A DNA stretch of 64,000 bases, taken from Neisseria animaloris. GTDB lineage: Bacteria > Pseudomonadota > Gammaproteobacteria > Burkholderiales > Neisseriaceae. The notes under the pieces are model-generated. The model ran no database searches. It was not told the DNA's origin and saw nothing but the letters and a program-made list of their open reading frames with translations. The DNA lies in contig NZ_LR134440.1 of the NCBI RefSeq assembly GCF_900637855.1, positions 1,612,001 to 1,676,000 of the forward strand, read 5' to 3'. Both the position numbers and the translations under genes were made by a program. Positions 8,224 to 15,819 of this stretch are shown here, in pieces. Each line of letters begins with the position of its first letter. Within the stretch, counting starts at the first letter, position 1.

Positions 8224-9003
8224 ATGGCTGTTGCAGCTACTATCGCACCTAGTGCAATCCAACGGCTTTCCCTTGCATTGGAAAAGCCGGATCCATCCTT
8301 TTTGTTGATTTCCGGTTTGGAACGCGATGCCAAGTCTTTATTGTCAACGCCAAATGACGCAGCTGGGTACATGATACTGGGTATGCTTGATGCCATTAAC
8401 AACCGGAAAGCGGAATTTGACAAGCATTTTGATTTTATTTCGGCATACGGAAAACCGACATTGGCAGATTTTTTCCGTGTGAACGGATTAAATCGAATGG
8501 GATTTTTCGATGAGGCTACGGAATACCTCAAGCAGATGTTTGATTCGGCAAACAATACAGATGATCCTGGCTATCTGAAACCTTTGGCTTACATGGGTAT
8601 GATTTACGGATTTGTTGATGATGCCGGTTACGTTATCGAACGTTTGAAACGGATGGAATCGTTGGAGCCAAACTACCAAGATGACTTGGAGAGAATTTAT
8701 CTGCTGTTGAAAGATACCGAAGTTTCTCAATCTGCAATGGTTCAGGCTATTTTAGCCGCCAAGAAACTTCTTGCAGAAAAAGGTTTGCAGATCCCAACCT
8801 ACTCTTTTGGTTATTCAGTGGAATACGATATTTTTATTGAGTTAAAAATGCTCTGTTTTGAAACCGATGTAGAACGGCTCGCCGAAGCAGATGAATCCCT
8901 ATCCCGCCTATTAGTGGATATGGAAGAATCTGTTGATAAAAATCTGATTAATTTCAATATTTCGTGCCGCCCTTATAATCCGAATTACGGCATAGGCAGT
9001 TGA
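8224..9003 (+). CDS. Helical repeat-like protein paired with a HEPN gene, unknown function
   Basis: This 259-residue protein is not recognised. It is predicted to be almost all alpha-helical with TPR-like spacing (for example GYMILGMLDAINNRKAEFDKH, and PLAYMGMIYGFVDDAGYVIERL). There is no signal peptide or membrane helix. I chose the ATG at 8224 because AAAGG lies six bases upstream; a TTG start at 8197 is less likely. The next gene, a HEPN protein, begins three bases after its stop, so the two form one transcription unit. The pair may be a toxin-antitoxin or regulatory module; this is inference. Confidence 0.7.
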   Translation: MAVAATIAPSAIQRLSLALEKPDPSFLLISGLERDAKSLLSTPNDAAGYMILGMLDAINNRKAEFDKHFDFISAYGKPTLADFFRVNGLNRMGFFDEATEYLKQMFDSANNTDDPGYLKPLAYMGMIYGFVDDAGYVIERLKRMESLEPNYQDDLERIYLLLKDTEVSQSAMVQAILAAKKLLAEKGLQIPTYSFGYSVEYDIFIELKMLCFETDVERLAEADESLSRLLVDMEESVDKNLINFNISCRPYNPNYGIGS

Positions 9004-9005
9004 TT

Positions 9006-9374
9006 ATGATTGACCCAAAAGATTTTGTAGATAGTGCAAAAGCTATGATAGGTGAAACTGAAATAGGCAACCGTAATGCAGTCAGTCGGATGTATTACGG
9101 TGTTTATCATACAGGTTTGCAGTTTGCTTTTAATTGTTTGGGATTTACATATACATCTGGTTATTCCATGCACAAACAGCTTATTGATTTTTTCAAGCAG
9201 CAAAACCGAAGAGACTTAAAGGTTATCGGTCGTCAGATGGAAAAACTGAGAAATGCTAGAAATGAAGCTGATTATACGCTTGAGACCTATGTTTCTCCTG
9301 AAGATGCCAAACTTGATTTAAGAATGGCGTTTCAGACTATTTCGCAAATCCAACAGTTACAAGAGCGTCCCTAA
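9006..9374 (+). CDS. HEPN-domain protein (UPF0332/COG1895-like)
   Basis: This 122-residue helical protein has the HEPN signatures NRNAVSRMYYGVYHTGLQFA (about residues 22-41) and KLRNARNEADYTLE near residue 80. These match the UPF0332-type consensus (AVSRaYYAvFHa ... RNxADY). HEPN proteins are often RNases or partners in toxin-antitoxin and defence systems. The canonical Rx4-6H motif is replaced by RNEADY, as in this subfamily, so catalytic activity is uncertain. The usual nucleotidyltransferase partner is absent; the partner here is the helical protein upstream. The ATG at 9006 follows the previous stop directly. Confidence 0.75.
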   Translation: MIDPKDFVDSAKAMIGETEIGNRNAVSRMYYGVYHTGLQFAFNCLGFTYTSGYSMHKQLIDFFKQQNRRDLKVIGRQMEKLRNARNEADYTLETYVSPEDAKLDLRMAFQTISQIQQLQERP

Positions 9375-9394
9375 TACTAATATCTTATGTTGCT

Positions 9395-9425
9395 AAAGGC
9401 CGTCTGAAAATTTCAGACGGCCTTT
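9395..9425. terminator. Inverted uptake-sequence terminator
   Basis: AAAGGCCGTCTGAAA and its inverse repeat form a hairpin after the HEPN gene. Confidence 0.75.
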
Positions 9426-9443
9426 GCTTTGAAAGGATTAAAA

Positions 9444-9690
9444 ATGCCATATATCAACAAAGTCGAAGTAATGGGCAACTTGTAGTTTGATAACTACTCT
9501 GTATTCAGCCTGTTATGTGGCTTGTATGTTGTAGCGATATTTTACAAACAATACCCGAAAATAAAAAAACCGTCGGTATCACTATTCCTTGTTCATTGTA
9601 TTGACAGCATGAAAGACGCAAGTACCCAAAAGTTATTTTTGATGGCTTTGTGTTTCCATCGTTGTTGCTGCAATAACGTGTTCTTGGGGA
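9444..9690 (+). pseudogene. Decayed ssb'-virD4' remnant
   Basis: Bases 9444-9485 encode MPYINKVEVMGNL then stop, almost the start of the intact ssb at 12057 (MPNINKIEVMGNL). Further on, blocks match the 5' part of virD4 (12540-12720) in order: TATTCAGCCT, a TTGTATGT...AGCGAT block, ACCGTCGGTATC (to 9580), ATTG-CAGCAT (near 9600), and a stretch starting AAAAGTTATTTTTGATGGCT near 9630. Frames are broken and parts deleted. It is therefore a degenerate second copy of the ssb-virD4 start region. It lies on the left of the DUF5131-TcmP cargo, with the intact genes on the right, and probably marks how the cargo entered. Confidence 0.8.
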
Positions 9691-9796
9691 TTACATATTA
9701 ACAGGCCATATTAGGTACTCTATAATGCATAACTGCCATTATTCTTTCTATCTATTTCAACCATCATAGTAAATTACAGTATTTGGACAATATTTT

Positions 9797-10534
9797 ATGG
9801 CAACAACAAAAATTGAGTGGACTGAAAAAACTTGGAATCCGACTGTCGGATGTACCAAAATTTCACCAGGATGCAAAAACTGTTATGCAGAAGGGATGGC
9901 TTGCCGTTTAAAAGCTATGCGTACTCCAGGCTACGAAAATGGTTTTAAACTTACACTCTTACCTGATAGATTAGGAGATCCACTCAAAAGGAAAAAGCCC
10001 ACCATTTATTTTGTTAATTCTATGTCTGATTTGTTCCACGAAGATGTTCCTTTCAGTTTCATTGAACAAGTATTTTCTACCATTGAACAGTGCCATTGGC
10101 ATACCTTTCAAATACTAACTAAGCGTGCTGATCGTTTAGCTGAATTTTTTAAGACACACAACCCTCCAAAAAATGCCTGGATTGGAGTATCTGTTGAAGA
10201 TAAAAAATATGGTATTCCTCGTATTGATTTATTGAGAACAATACAGGCTTCAATTAGATTTCTTTCAATAGAACCACTTCTAGAAGATTTAGGAGAGCTT
10301 GACTTGCGTAATATTCATTGGGTTATTGTTGGTGGTGAATCAGGCCCCAAAGCTAGACCTATGAAGACTGAATGGGTAGAATCTATTCAAGAACAGTGTG
10401 TTAAAGCACAAGTTGCGTTTTTCTTTAAGCAATGGGGAGGATGGGGAGCCGATGGAGTAAAAAGGGCTAAAAAACTGAATGGTCGTATTTTAAAAGGGCA
10501 AATATGGGAAGAAATGCCTCATATTTCTATTTAA
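9797..10534 (+). CDS. DUF5131 (phage Gp37/Gp68-like) three-Cys-motif protein
   Basis: This 245-residue protein has cysteines Cys19, Cys26 and Cys29 in GCTKISPGCKNCYAE. This C-x6-C-x2-C motif belongs to the phage Gp37/Gp68 family, described as three-Cys-motif proteins with likely Fe-S/radical-SAM-like character. Later blocks YFVNSMSDLFHEDVPF, FQILTKRADRL, WIGVSVED and GGESGPKARPM are typical of the family. The biochemical function is not established. It sits 25 bp before its usual partner, tcmP. The pair is AT-rich, contains no uptake sequence and looks acquired. It may serve nucleic-acid modification or phage defence, as an inference. Confidence 0.85.
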   Translation: MATTKIEWTEKTWNPTVGCTKISPGCKNCYAEGMACRLKAMRTPGYENGFKLTLLPDRLGDPLKRKKPTIYFVNSMSDLFHEDVPFSFIEQVFSTIEQCHWHTFQILTKRADRLAEFFKTHNPPKNAWIGVSVEDKKYGIPRIDLLRTIQASIRFLSIEPLLEDLGELDLRNIHWVIVGGESGPKARPMKTEWVESIQEQCVKAQVAFFFKQWGGWGADGVKRAKKLNGRILKGQIWEEMPHISI

Positions 10535-10559
10535 TATAAATATTTTACATAGAACAAAT

Positions 10560-11969
10560 ATGCCAAACAACTACCATAACACAGATGAGTTATTTCCCGA
10601 ATTGGAAATAAACGATAAGAGAAATAACTCAAAACGTAAGACAACAAAGAAAAAAAGCAAATATTCATGGAATGAGTTTAGGCAAGGTAAATATCCTGAA
10701 TTAAATAAACATAGCATAGTAAAACACGAATTGATTTCGGATTATGTTACTTGGTACATTGAAACACTAATGTATAAGCAGATAATCCCCGAAATGTCTT
10801 TTACATTTGTAGATGCTTTTGCTGGCGGTGGAAAATATATGTCAGACGAAAATCTTCTTATGCAAACAGGTCGCTCATTTCATTACGGCTCCCCTATATC
10901 GATCTTGTATGCAGTAGAGGCTGCGAGAGTTTCTATAAATCAAGGTAGAGAAAAGACTCGTAGGGTGCATGCTGAATATATTTTTCTTGATAACGATCAA
11001 TCTGCTATTGATAGTCTTACATATGAATTAGGAGAGTTTAAAAAAAATGCTAATGTACAGCATGAAGATAATATTATTTATTCTCCAGCTGTAAGGGAGT
11101 ACAAAGATTTTTTTTATAAGTCTTTAATTCCAACACTAGAACGTTTTCCTAAGAAAAGAATACTGTTATTTCTTGATCAATATGCTTATAAAGATGTGGA
11201 TTACAGCGGTCTGGCTAAAATATTTACCAAATATGACAATGTAGAAGTGATTGTCAATTTTAATTTTACTACCCTAATAAACTATTTATCAGATACAAAA
11301 GGCAACAGAACAGCTTTAGGAAATATAGGTTTATTAAACCATATACCAATAGAACGCATTACTCAAATGATGAAATCTGATAAGAGGCATGGGTATAGAA
11401 GCGTTCAAAGCTTGTTAGGTAATGCTATAAAAACACAATCTCAAGCAAAATTTGCTACCCTGTTTTATATTTCTCCTGAGCAAAAAAATAATGAGAAGGT
11501 ATTATCTTATTGGCTTGTACACTTATCAAATCAATTTAGGGCACATGATAATATGAAGCATTTACATTATAAATATGCAAATTTTTGTTTTCATGACTTA
11601 ACTCCTGGCATATTTAATTTAGGATATGATGTAAATTTAGATAATGATTACACCCCTTCACAAAGATTTAATTTTTCTCAAGATAGTAAACAAGAGTCAA
11701 TTTCTAATATTATGGACTTTTTGGCGAGAGAAGTATATTCACAAGGGTACAGAAGATCTGAGACTATCTCTCAGTTGACAAATAGACTGACTTCCCGTTC
11801 AACGGGAACTGAATCAGATACCCACCAAGCCATATCAAAATTAACGGCAGATAAGAATTTTATTGTTTGCAATAAAAATGGGACTATTAGAAAAAATTCT
11901 GTTAAGAAACTCAATCCTGATGATTCTTTAATGCTTAACCCTAACCGACCAATAAATTTTCTACCGTAA
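10560..11969 (+). CDS. tcmP: Three-Cys-motif partner protein TcmP-like
   Basis: This 469-residue protein is the known neighbour of DUF5131 proteins. A methyltransferase-like motif FVDAFAGGGKYMS is near residue 83. A second, LLFLDQYAYKDVDY, stands where family members usually have a DPYG- or DPFG-type motif, so a key residue may be altered. The C-terminal part (from about residue 375) looks like a winged helix. AT-rich codon use contrasts with the flanking transfer genes. It forms a two-gene operon with the preceding gene. Whether it modifies DNA or RNA is unknown. Confidence 0.8.
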   Translation: MPNNYHNTDELFPELEINDKRNNSKRKTTKKKSKYSWNEFRQGKYPELNKHSIVKHELISDYVTWYIETLMYKQIIPEMSFTFVDAFAGGGKYMSDENLLMQTGRSFHYGSPISILYAVEAARVSINQGREKTRRVHAEYIFLDNDQSAIDSLTYELGEFKKNANVQHEDNIIYSPAVREYKDFFYKSLIPTLERFPKKRILLFLDQYAYKDVDYSGLAKIFTKYDNVEVIVNFNFTTLINYLSDTKGNRTALGNIGLLNHIPIERITQMMKSDKRHGYRSVQSLLGNAIKTQSQAKFATLFYISPEQKNNEKVLSYWLVHLSNQFRAHDNMKHLHYKYANFCFHDLTPGIFNLGYDVNLDNDYTPSQRFNFSQDSKQESISNIMDFLAREVYSQGYRRSETISQLTNRLTSRSTGTESDTHQAISKLTADKNFIVCNKNGTIRKNSVKKLNPDDSLMLNPNRPINFLP

Positions 11970-11991
11970 ACGTACTACCAACTGAACATTA

Positions 11992-12030
11992 AGGCCACTT
12001 CCAATCTGAGAAAGGTGGCCTATTATTTTA
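11992..12030 (+). terminator. Terminator after tcmP
   Basis: AGGCCAC pairs with GTGGCCT and is followed by an AT-rich, T-rich stretch. Confidence 0.6.
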
Positions 12031-12056
12031 ACTTGCAATGTAGGAGATATTGAAGG

Positions 12057-12452
12057 ATGCCAAATATAAACAAAATCGAAGTAATGGGCAACTTGGCCAA
12101 AGACCCAGTGTTACGTTACATGCCCGACGGAACGCCTACAACCAAAATCACTGTTGCCGTAGCCGAAAAATGGACAGATAAAAAAACAAAAGAATTGAAG
12201 GAACACGTCGAATGGTTCCCTGTCTTGCTATACGGCCGTCACGCCGAAGTCGTCTGCCAGTATATGAAAAAAGGCGATTGCATACAGGTGTACGGTAAAT
12301 TGCGGACGCGCCCATATACCGATTCAAACGGTATCGAACGCAACGTAACTGAAGTAATCGCCAACGAAATGCAGATTATCCATACTGCAAACCGTCATAC
12401 ACAATCCGGTAATGATGTCTCGCAGAATGGTGGCATTTACGACATGATGTAA
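12057..12452 (+). CDS. ssb: Single-stranded DNA-binding protein
   Basis: This 131-residue OB-fold protein has typical SSB blocks: NKIEVMGNLAKDPVLRYMPDG, TTKITVAVAE, VEWFPVLLYGRHAEVVCQYMKKGD and QVYGKLRTRPYTDSNGIER. It coats single strands during conjugative transfer and element replication. The acidic DDDIPF-like tip for partner binding is absent (it ends GGIYDMM), common among plasmid/ICE SSBs. It directly precedes virD4. A truncated copy of its start lies at 9444. Confidence 0.93.
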   Translation: MPNINKIEVMGNLAKDPVLRYMPDGTPTTKITVAVAEKWTDKKTKELKEHVEWFPVLLYGRHAEVVCQYMKKGDCIQVYGKLRTRPYTDSNGIERNVTEVIANEMQIIHTANRHTQSGNDVSQNGGIYDMM

Positions 12453-12468
12453 GCTGAGGTTGTTTTTC

Positions 12469-12494
12469 AGGCCGTCTGAAATTTCAGACGGCCT
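12469..12494. terminator. Inverted uptake-sequence terminator
   Basis: AGGCCGTCTGAA and its inverse repeat, overlapping the region just before the virD4 ribosome-binding site. Confidence 0.7.
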
Positions 12495-12512
12495 TTGCTT
12501 TGGAGTTCCAAT

Positions 12513-14537
12513 ATGAAGAAATATTTGGTAGCGGCTCTATTATTCAGCCTTGTGATGGCCGTGGCCGTCTTAGGCGGTTTGTATGTCGGAGCGATGATTT
12601 ATACACAATGGTTAGGATTAAAAACCGAACCGTCGGTATCTTTGCTTATCAAATATTGGCAGCATATAGAACAATTACCTGAAAACATGATTTTGTGGCT
12701 GTATGTTTCTTCTATTGCCGCAGCTATCCTGCCGGTTTTTGTTTTAGTTGTAGTGTTGACAACAGTGTTTTCCCGCCCGAAAAAAGAACTGCACGGCTCG
12801 GCGCGTTTTGCCAACCTTCGGGAAATAAAGAAGACTGGGCTGTTGAGAAACGATTTTGAAGATTCAGACCCGCCCGATTTACTGGTGGGCAAGTATCAAG
12901 GCGAATACCTGCGGTGGGCAAACGACGGATTTGTGTATTTGGCCGCGCGTACCCGTGGCGGTAAGGGTGTCGGCTTTGTTGTCCCTAACTGTTTACATTA
13001 TAGACACAGCATGGCCGTCAATGACCCAAAAAAAGAAAACTTCCTGATCACGGCAGGATTCCGTGCCCGCTGCGGCCACAAGGTGTTTTTCTTCAATCCT
13101 TCGGGCACCATGCCCTATCATGATCGCGATCCATCTGCACCGTTGATCAGTCACCGGTGGAATCCGCTGACTTATGTGCGCCGAAACCCGATTAATACCT
13201 ACAAGGATGCGCTGGCGGTGGCCGCGGTATTTTACCCGTTACCAACCGAAGACCGCGGTAGCGCAAAGTTTTTCCAACAAGAAGCGCAAAAACTGTTTGT
13301 CGGCCTGTTGCTTTATATGATCGAGACCGAACAGGAGCGGGATTTAAGCCAGCCGGAAAACAAAACCACGATGGCCAACCTGTTCCGCCTTACCACGCCA
13401 ACCGACGGCAAAACACTGCAAGAGTGGATACGGGCAGAGTTTGAATTGCGGGCAGCGCAGCCGGAGACAACACAACTCAGCAGTAACTGCCGAACACTGT
13501 TGATGGGCTTCGCTAATGGTAACGCAAAGACCGGCGGTGATGTTTTGTCCACCATGACCGCGCCGCTGGCGATTTTTCTTGACCCTGCGGTTGAAGCGGC
13601 CACCGGCGGCGATGATTTTTACCTGGATAATGTGCGCCGTGAACTCACCACGATTTATTTAGGCATTTCGCCGGAAGAAATCAAAGTTTACGGCACGCTA
13701 CTGAATCTGTTTTTCAGCCAATTGTGCGATGTCAACGTGCGGCAAGGGCTGCCGAAAGACAATAAGGAGCTTAAATACCAGTGCCTTTTGATGTTGGATG
13801 AATTTACGGCACTCGGCCGCATCCCAGCTATCGAAGAAGGTGTCGGTTACTTGGCCGGTTACGGTATCCGCCCAACCATTGTATTTCAGACACCCGGACA
13901 AGTTGAGAAGGTTTACGGCAGAACCGGCCGTCAAACGTTTTTCAGTAACTTCACCTGCCGCTTGGTGTTTGCCCCGCGTGAGCAGGATGAAGCTGAAGAA
14001 CTCAGTAAGCTGATTGGTTACTACACCTACAAAGCTAAGTCGTCGTCGCGTTCCCGTGGCAAAAACAGCAGTAGCAGCAGTAACAGTGTGAGCGATCAAA
14101 AACGCGCGGTCATGAATCCCGACGAACTCAAAATCATGCCCGATAGTGATGTGATTATCAACATGACCGGTATCCGGCCTATCTATGCCGACAAAATCAT
14201 TTACCACGAAGACCCGATTTTGCGTGAGCGTGCCAATTTACCGGTTCCCCATGTGCCTGAATTGCAAGTCACCCTTACTCGGAAGCAACCGCCACAAGTG
14301 GTTACACCTGATTATGTTTCACCCGAAGATATGGCGAGCTTCAAATGGGGAGACGCGGCCAACAACGAAGAGATTGCCCGTGCACTGATTACGGCACTGA
14401 TTCCACCGGACAGCAAGCTGGAGTTTGTGGAAAAATTAGTACCGGTAATCATCCAAAATTGGGGTGAAGGACGTTTTGGTATCGTTTCTGAAATCCTGAA
14501 GAACACCTCAACAGACGACAAGCCGGCAGCGGCTTAA
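12513..14537 (+). CDS. virD4: VirD4/TraG type IV coupling protein
   Basis: This 674-residue inner-membrane ATPase recruits the relaxosome and protein substrates to the T4SS channel. Two N-terminal membrane helices (about residues 6-30 and 50-80) precede the nucleotide-binding domain. Walker A is TRGGKGVG (Lys151) and Walker B is LLMLDEFTALGR. TGRQTFFSNFTCRLVFAP and PDELKIMPDSDVIIN are also typical of TraG/VirD4. I chose the ATG at 12513 over a TTG at 12495 because TGGAG is spaced correctly. It forms a unit with ssb. Confidence 0.95.
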   Translation: MKKYLVAALLFSLVMAVAVLGGLYVGAMIYTQWLGLKTEPSVSLLIKYWQHIEQLPENMILWLYVSSIAAAILPVFVLVVVLTTVFSRPKKELHGSARFANLREIKKTGLLRNDFEDSDPPDLLVGKYQGEYLRWANDGFVYLAARTRGGKGVGFVVPNCLHYRHSMAVNDPKKENFLITAGFRARCGHKVFFFNPSGTMPYHDRDPSAPLISHRWNPLTYVRRNPINTYKDALAVAAVFYPLPTEDRGSAKFFQQEAQKLFVGLLLYMIETEQERDLSQPENKTTMANLFRLTTPTDGKTLQEWIRAEFELRAAQPETTQLSSNCRTLLMGFANGNAKTGGDVLSTMTAPLAIFLDPAVEAATGGDDFYLDNVRRELTTIYLGISPEEIKVYGTLLNLFFSQLCDVNVRQGLPKDNKELKYQCLLMLDEFTALGRIPAIEEGVGYLAGYGIRPTIVFQTPGQVEKVYGRTGRQTFFSNFTCRLVFAPREQDEAEELSKLIGYYTYKAKSSSRSRGKNSSSSSNSVSDQKRAVMNPDELKIMPDSDVIINMTGIRPIYADKIIYHEDPILRERANLPVPHVPELQVTLTRKQPPQVVTPDYVSPEDMASFKWGDAANNEEIARALITALIPPDSKLEFVEKLVPVIIQNWGEGRFGIVSEILKNTSTDDKPAAA

Positions 14538-14778
14538 TTTAGGTTTGTATCAAGGACTGACCATAAGAAGCCGTCTAATTTATTGCAATGAAAATCGCAA
14601 CCTAACTTATATATTCTTCATTTTACTAATACTCTATTCATACTAGTAAATGCGTTTCAATTAGCCAATATCAAGCTATTGTGACCTTCAGTTAGGTAGT
14701 TATTAATAAAAATTGTCCCTAAGTAGATTCAATTTGTCCCAGATATGTCGTATAATTCAAAAAGAGAGGAAATATCAT

Positions 14779-15819
14779 ATGAAAAAAGCTGATGTACTGG
14801 ATTTAATCAAATATCATTTTGAGAACAAAGAAGCTGAATTTCGAAATCAAGCAATTTCAATTGCGCGTAGTTTCGATAAAGCAGGCGATTCACAACTTGC
14901 ACAATATGTTATGGGATTAATATCCCAATCAGATAGATTTGTTCCTCAAAATGGTGACCATAGTGACAGTCTTGTGTCTGTTAAATTAGATACTGCTCCA
15001 CTACCATTGCCCACAACTATTACAAACGATTTAAAAGGAATAATTAATGCAGTAAATCATAACATTGGGATTAATAAATTTTTATTTGTTGGCTCTCCAG
15101 GTACAGGCAAAACAGAAAGTGCAAAACAGATTGCGAGATTGCTTAATAGAGAATTACTGATGGTAGACTTTAGCCATTTGGTAGACAGTAAACTGGGGCA
15201 AACTGCTAAAAATCTGACAGACGTTTTTGGTGAAATCAACAAGCTGCCATTTTTAAAGAACTACATTATTCTTTTCGATGAGATAGATACGATTGCATTA
15301 GATCGCATTAACCAAAATGATATTCGAGAGATGGGACGTGTTACCTCGACATTTCTAAAAGCCTTAGATAATTTGAATCCTGATGCTCTAATTATCGCTA
15401 CTACAAATTTGTTTTCAAATTTAGACAAAGCTTTAGTTAGACGTTTTGATGCGACAATTGATTTCGATAGGTATTCGGAAGATGACAGAATTGAAGTTGC
15501 TGAAGTAATTCTTAATCATCTACTAAAACAATTCAAACATGCAGCAAAAGATATACGTCTTTTCAAGAAAATTATAAAAAGTACTAAAAGTATTCCAAAT
15601 CCCGGAGAGTTAAAAAATCTTATTAGAACGTCATTAGCTTTCAGTGATTCCAATGATCCATATGATTATTTGAAACGTCTTCTAAAAAGCATGCATAAAG
15701 GAAAAACATTGACAGTTAACCAATTGAGTGATTTGCAATTTACAGTGCGTGAGATTGAAATGCTAACTGGAATATCTAAAAGTAGTGTGTCAAGAGAATT
15801 AAATGAGGACAAAAAATGA
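14779..15819 (+). CDS. ietA: AAA+ ATPase, IetA-like partner of subtilase
   Basis: This 346-residue AAA+ ATPase has Walker A GSPGTGKTE (Lys111), Walker B IILFDEID (Asp167-Glu168) and sensor ATTN. The C-terminus (REIEMLTGISKSSVSRELNE) looks like a helix-turn-helix. Its ATGA overlap with the following subtilisin-like gene matches the IetA/IetS arrangement, known from an Agrobacterium plasmid as a toxin-antitoxin/incompatibility pair and also listed among predicted phage-defence systems. I chose the ATG at 14779, preceded by AGAGGA. The pair is AT-rich, has no uptake sequence and is inserted between virD4 and the primase gene. Confidence 0.85.
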   Translation: MKKADVLDLIKYHFENKEAEFRNQAISIARSFDKAGDSQLAQYVMGLISQSDRFVPQNGDHSDSLVSVKLDTAPLPLPTTITNDLKGIINAVNHNIGINKFLFVGSPGTGKTESAKQIARLLNRELLMVDFSHLVDSKLGQTAKNLTDVFGEINKLPFLKNYIILFDEIDTIALDRINQNDIREMGRVTSTFLKALDNLNPDALIIATTNLFSNLDKALVRRFDATIDFDRYSEDDRIEVAEVILNHLLKQFKHAAKDIRLFKKIIKSTKSIPNPGELKNLIRTSLAFSDSNDPYDYLKRLLKSMHKGKTLTVNQLSDLQFTVREIEMLTGISKSSVSRELNEDKK

